Notes under the pieces: model-generated
Told to the model about the DNA's origin: nothing
Database searches by the model: none
What the model saw: only the letters and a program-made list of their open reading frames with translations
Made by a program: the position numbers and the translations under genes
Part shown: piece by piece, positions 59,672 to 64,000 of the stretch
Layout of the letters: the number at the start of each line of letters is the position of its first letter
Position numbering within the stretch: position 1 is the stretch's first letter
Source: Haliclystus octoradiatus
Taxonomy: Eukaryota; Cnidaria; Staurozoa; Stauromedusae; Haliclystidae
Direction: 5' to 3'
Assembly (NCBI GenBank): GCA_916610825.1
Contig: OU744448.1
Coordinates: forward strand, 6,000,650-6,064,649
DNA length: 64,000 nucleotides

Positions 59672-60194
59672 GCTACCAAACATCTGTAATTTAAGGCTTA
59701 TTTTATGAGAACAGTTAGGAAACCTGTAGCTATGGAACTGATGGATAATTTGTTCCAGACCTGTCCCAATACATTGGTTCATCACCTGTGTGTAGGGTAG
59801 GGTCTTATAGGCCAAACCTTGACAAAAAAATCAAATAGAAAAACGTCGGGAATGCTCTAGGATTCCAAAGGTCTAAACTTTTTGTTAGAAACTGCCTGCG
59901 GGACCATGATACTTAATAGCATCATTTGCAATGAATTTGAAATGCTGTGGCTTGAAATTGTCTTTGGAAACAGATGGCTGTGGTATTTTTGACTAAATGT
60001 TTTGACTGTGTGATGAACACAATCTGACGACATAGACCTGCCTCACAGCTGGTCCAGCTGTTGTATATCTGTAGGCCCCCATGAGCAAAGCCTGCCTAAG
60101 GTATTATCAAACAAATTCATAAAAATGGTCTCGTTTTTCTATCCAAGTAATTAATCTGCTTTCAATCTAAATGTGCTTAATAATTAATAATGTT

Positions 60195-61437
60195 CCAGAC
60201 GAGGCTAAGTTTTTATTAACCGTCACCATGAAAATCATGAATTATCTAATGGACTTCATTATACGTTAAAAAATTTTGAAAAATGGTCAACTAAATGGCA
60301 ACTTCCTGTTGCATCACAAAAGTGCTCATCAATATCATTTGGAAGTAAAGGTGTACATTCTCGTCAATACGAACTTTTTAACGATCCCTTGGTAGAAGTC
60401 AATTCGATTAGAGACTTAGGAGTGAATGTCACTTCTGACTTAAAATTCTCAAAACATTGTTCGAAAATTGCAGCAAAGGCCATCTCCCGCAATTACATCG
60501 TATACAAATGCTTTCGTTCCGAGGTCCAAATTTATTGTTAAAAGCCTACCTTATATATGTGAGGCCTATCCTCGAGTCCGATTCTCCAGTCTGGAACCCT
60601 TATCTCTTGAAAGATATTAAAGTGGGAATAAACCCCCAGACTATCTTTACATATGTAGTAGAACCCGACGTGAAAAAAACAATGGCGTAATTTTTTTTCG
60701 ATCTGGAAATTATTTCTTGGTGGAAAATGCCTTCAAAGTGGTGTTTTGACCCAAATGTCGCTGAGGAAAAAAGGGTTGGATCTAGCTTTATGACGACAAA
60801 GTCACAAGTCGTGTGGTTTGTCTAACATACTTAAGAGTTTGTCTAACACTACTACATATGTAAAGATAGTCTGGGGGTTTATTCCCACTTTAAGACTATC
60901 GAGAAGGTTCAGCGTGTCGCTACACTAAGAGAATTAATTACATGTGTTCGAAAAAATCAGCTTCCTATAGCAAAAGACTAGGCTACAATATTTTGATTTT
61001 GTTAGAATATCGAAGATTATTTTAAGATATTTGTATATTATTTAAAATACTCAATAACTTTGTAGATTTCCCGTGCAAAGACTCATTTCTCCCTGCACAG
61101 TTAAATTATAATCTCCGTAGTCACTCAAGAAAATTATGTCTTGAAGAAACCTATAAATAACGCTGTTATTAAATATTCTTTTTTTAATAGAATAATTAGT
61201 GTATGGAACAATTTACCGGAGGACTGGTAGTAACTTCACTATCTATTTTATCTTTTAAAAAATGTCTTGGACAGTTAGACTTGTCACCATATTGTAAATG
61301 TTTCCCCAGGCCTCACGTCTAGTGCAAGTATTAATGCTCTTATTAATGCTTTCCTGTGTTTGCCTGCCAATAATTGTATTTAATTGATATTTAAATCAAC
61401 TTATTTTGGCAAATAAAGCAAATACAATACAATACAA
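60195..61437 (+). pseudogene. Decayed LINE, C-terminal reverse transcriptase and 3' end
   Basis: Plus-strand blocks in order: HYTLKNFEKWSTKWQLPVAS, SIRDLGVNVTSDLKFSKHC, then after a frameshift LLLKAYLIYVRPILESDSP and VWNPYLLKDIK, an interruption by a MITE, then TIEKVQRVATLR and near the end the VWNNLPEDW block. These are the thumb and C-terminal blocks of CR1/Jockey-like LINEs. It ends in an AATAC repeat (61415-61437), the typical short-repeat 3' end. Stops and frameshifts make it inactive. Confidence 0.85.
60621..60889. mobile_element. TTAA-flanked MITE nested in the LINE
   Basis: Perfect 41-bp terminal inverted repeats (60621-60661 and 60849-60889, starting AGTGGGAATAAACCCCCAG). TTAA flanks both sides (60617-60620 and 60890-60893). 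It splits the LINE frame between KDIK and TIEK, and the flanking reading frame is continuous once a single TTAA is counted. piggyBac-type by target site; no transposase inside. Confidence 0.95.
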
Positions 61438-62261
61438 TTACGATGGATAAATTTTGCCTTGGTATCGCATATTTCATTTCAATATTTCTAATCCAATTAA
61501 GTTTATTATTTCGCCCCCATTAATAATATGAAATAGTTATTGTTAATTCTATTTGATATGCAATAAATAAACCGCTATAAAGAATACCCCCACTTATAGG
61601 CTATTATTGTGTGCTTGTTTGTGCTAAATCATATAACGGTCACGATCCAAAATGTTATTAATTAATATTTATTGTAGATTATTTAGATGTGCAATTATTG
61701 TGCATGCATGCGCAATAGGTTTGATCTATTTCAGCTGTTTTTGATCTATTTATCAACAGTTTTTGACTGACTGAAAAAAAACACCCACTAACATATGTAA
61801 TTAATTGATTTGATTAAAAATTCCACGAATAGAATATTTGTAATTCATGACAACACCATTTCGATTCCTTCATGCAAGCTGTTGTTGTAATGCTGCTGTA
61901 ATAAACTGTAAATATTTAATTTGAAAATGATTGCATGTGCAATCGAAACGTTGTTGCCATGAATAAAAATATACCAAATTGTATTCGTTGAAGTTTCTAA
62001 TCAAATTAACTTCAAAGAAGCTTTTAATAGAAGATATAATTATTGGTAGCAAAACATCACTAGAATGCTCAATGCAAATATACAGATCAGTATAGAAATG
62101 AAGTAAACATGAGACTACGGAGACAACGTCTAATTATATAATATTGTATAAATTAAGATTTAAGATTTCACCAAATGGGGGTTCTATTATAATTTCTCGA
62201 TACTAATTAACTATATTGTAAAGCGCCATTGGATTATTCTAAGAAATGGCGCTATATAAAT

Positions 62262-62292
<31 letters not shown>

Positions 62293-63374
62293 AATAAACT
62301 ATATCCCTATATACCAAACTTTAAATCTTAACAATAAACAGGAACCATTCACTATAAGAACAATGTAATTACCTAATATAAACAATAGAAAGCATCATAA
62401 TAAAATTATCTACTTGTATATATATCATAGAATGTATCACCTTTTTTTTCATAGATTAAATTACCTGGTTATTGCGTGAAACTATTAGTAGCAAATATGA
62501 ATGTCTCAGTTTTGCATTTACTAATTATTAATTGTATACCTATATATCCGCATTTAAACATTTACTGTGTTATTAGTTACTTACAACCAATAAATATCAT
62601 AAGAAGAGTAGGAATAAAGTTGAAATATTACGAATTGCAATGATATTACGAACTGCATATATGCAGTGAAGGCTTCGACTATATAAACTATGGCTAGAAC
62701 CAATTATTTTGCATTGTGGAGGCAGTAGGCTATATATATACTTACGGAATCATGGAACATATTTTATTATTTTTTATTGGAGTTTGAAATTTAAGATTGT
62801 GAGATTGGTACGTTTATGTGAGATTTGAAAACTGCTTTTCTAGTCCTGTCACATGCAGTAATTGTAGTATGGTATTGTTAAGAGCTAATGTTATGATTGT
62901 ATGCATCGAAATTAATTGATTACTGTACGAAAAATAATTGAAAGCATACAATATTCCTTCAAATATTGTGAATGTGTAAATAATAATAACTGAGATAGAA
63001 AAGAAATATCTCATAATAATTATAATAAATGATAACATGTGTCCTGGTCAACATCTGGTATATTAATCACATTGCAATTACATATATAACAATTCTGATA
63101 CCAAAAAGATGCGGTCCCAAATCCAAAAAGATTCAAAACTATTTCAATGTGGCATGTTAGTTATTATAGTTATTATTTGGTGTAGTCGTAGGCGTATGGA
63201 AGGATTGACGCTTGTAACTATTCTATCAAATATTATACAGAAGCAATGTCGTTAATATAAAAGATTTAAAAGTCAGAAAATAATCGGAAACGTGTTGCTT
63301 GTGCTCGACTATAGGCAGGCTAGCATGGATGATACAGTCAGATGGATAACTCTCAAATGTTCATAGGTATATCT
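61438..63374. other. Intergenic, no gene recognised
   Basis: AT-rich. A short ATT run is at 62262-62293. Nearby, 62310-62500 resembles 32260-32450 (AAACTTTAAATCTTAACAAT, AAACAGGAACCATT, GCGTGAAACTA), a further dispersed repeat. No coding sequence is supported. Confidence 0.5.
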
Positions 63375-63380
63375 ATAAAG

Positions 63381-63640
63381 GAAGAATTAGCTCAGATGGC
63401 AGAGTAACCGGTCTGTCAGATGTCTGATCGACTGTGGTTCAAATCCCACGACGGGTAATTCAGCCTTTACTCTATCTGAATATCAATTGAGTGCCATGAA
63501 ATCTGTTGAAATTGATGTGCAGTGTCGCGACTGATATCAGTAATGAGCATTTTAATACAGTCATTGCTCTGAATGAAATGCCACTCCACCAAAAATAGGA
63601 TGGTGATATGGGCGCTCTCGTTAGGGGATCCTTGTGCCAC
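63381..63640 (+). mobile_element. tRNA-derived SINE copy
   Basis: It has the same head (AATTAGCTCAGATGGCAGAG), box B (TGTGGTTCAAATCCCACG) and body (GAAATCTGTTGAAATTGAT, GTGTCGCGACTGA) as the 19738 element. It lacks about 90 bases of the body. The remaining 360 bases of the window show no feature. Confidence 0.85.
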
Positions 63641-64000
63641 GATATATAATGTTAACACTTGCGGTATGTAATTTTTGCTTTGAATCAGAGTTTAGTATAG
63701 TCTCAGTCTTGGTGTTGCATTGCATTTTAAACCAAGAACGACAAAGCCATTCCTTTCGCCATGCTTTCGCTTAATAGATAATTATCACAGGTTTCATCGT
63801 TTTAGGACGTTATCGGTTTAAATTAATTTAATATAAGTGCGGTGTTATGCAGGCTGATGTCAAACAAATACAGTATGGCAACATTCTATTACAACTTAAA
63901 TGAGTAATAACGTGTGTAGTATGATGACAATCTTGACTCACGCCTTTCTCGCAGTAACGATTTAATAATTCAAACGTGGATTTCACGTTGACGCCGTCAT

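Overview
The window is intron-rich, AT-rich animal DNA. The genes have GT-AG introns, long introns full of short transposons and a secreted FGF ligand, so the source is a metazoan, most likely an invertebrate. I cannot name the species or phylum from sequence alone. Three protein-coding genes could be rebuilt exon by exon, with splice sites and reading phases that agree at every junction: an FGF-family ligand (plus strand, 12.9-14.9 kb, 4 exons, 242 aa), an ATP10-type P4-ATPase lipid flippase (minus strand, 45.6-18.8 kb, 19 coding exons, 1189 aa), and the alpha subunit of the Sec61 protein-conducting channel (plus strand, 46.9-52.6 kb, 13 exons, 474 aa).

Layout. 1-12.9 kb: no convincing host gene. 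It holds a fold-back repeat near 6 kb, the 3' end of a LINE reading frame near 9.4 kb and a Harbinger-like MITE at 9.85-10.22 kb. 12.9-14.9 kb: the FGF gene, with a 460-bp ATT microsatellite in its last intron. 14.9-18.8 kb: intergenic, with a six-unit 99-bp tandem array and a CAA microsatellite. 18.8-45.6 kb: the flippase, whose introns hold a perfect-core ATT microsatellite of more than 1 kb, tRNA-derived SINEs, and several MITE families, some as inverted pairs around exons. 45.6-46.9 kb: a divergent promoter region shared by the flippase and Sec61. 46.9-52.6 kb: Sec61 alpha. 52.6-64 kb: no clear host gene. It holds a SINE with an RTE-like tail, a duplicated promoter/first-exon-like unit (55.0 and 56.6 kb), a Ty3/gypsy relic, a hAT-type MITE with intact 8-bp target duplication, and a decayed LINE into which a TTAA-flanked MITE has jumped.

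Functionally the three genes are unrelated in pathway: secreted signalling, lipid asymmetry, and ER translocation. FGF and the flippase are convergent (tail to tail), and the flippase and Sec61 are divergent (head to head). I found no CRISPR array, operon or prokaryotic feature. The most unusual content is structural: the paired inverted MITEs around flippase exons, the 99-bp array with an alternating two-unit pattern, two families of TTAA-flanked MITEs, and the duplicated exon-like unit with a conserved 11-codon reading frame.
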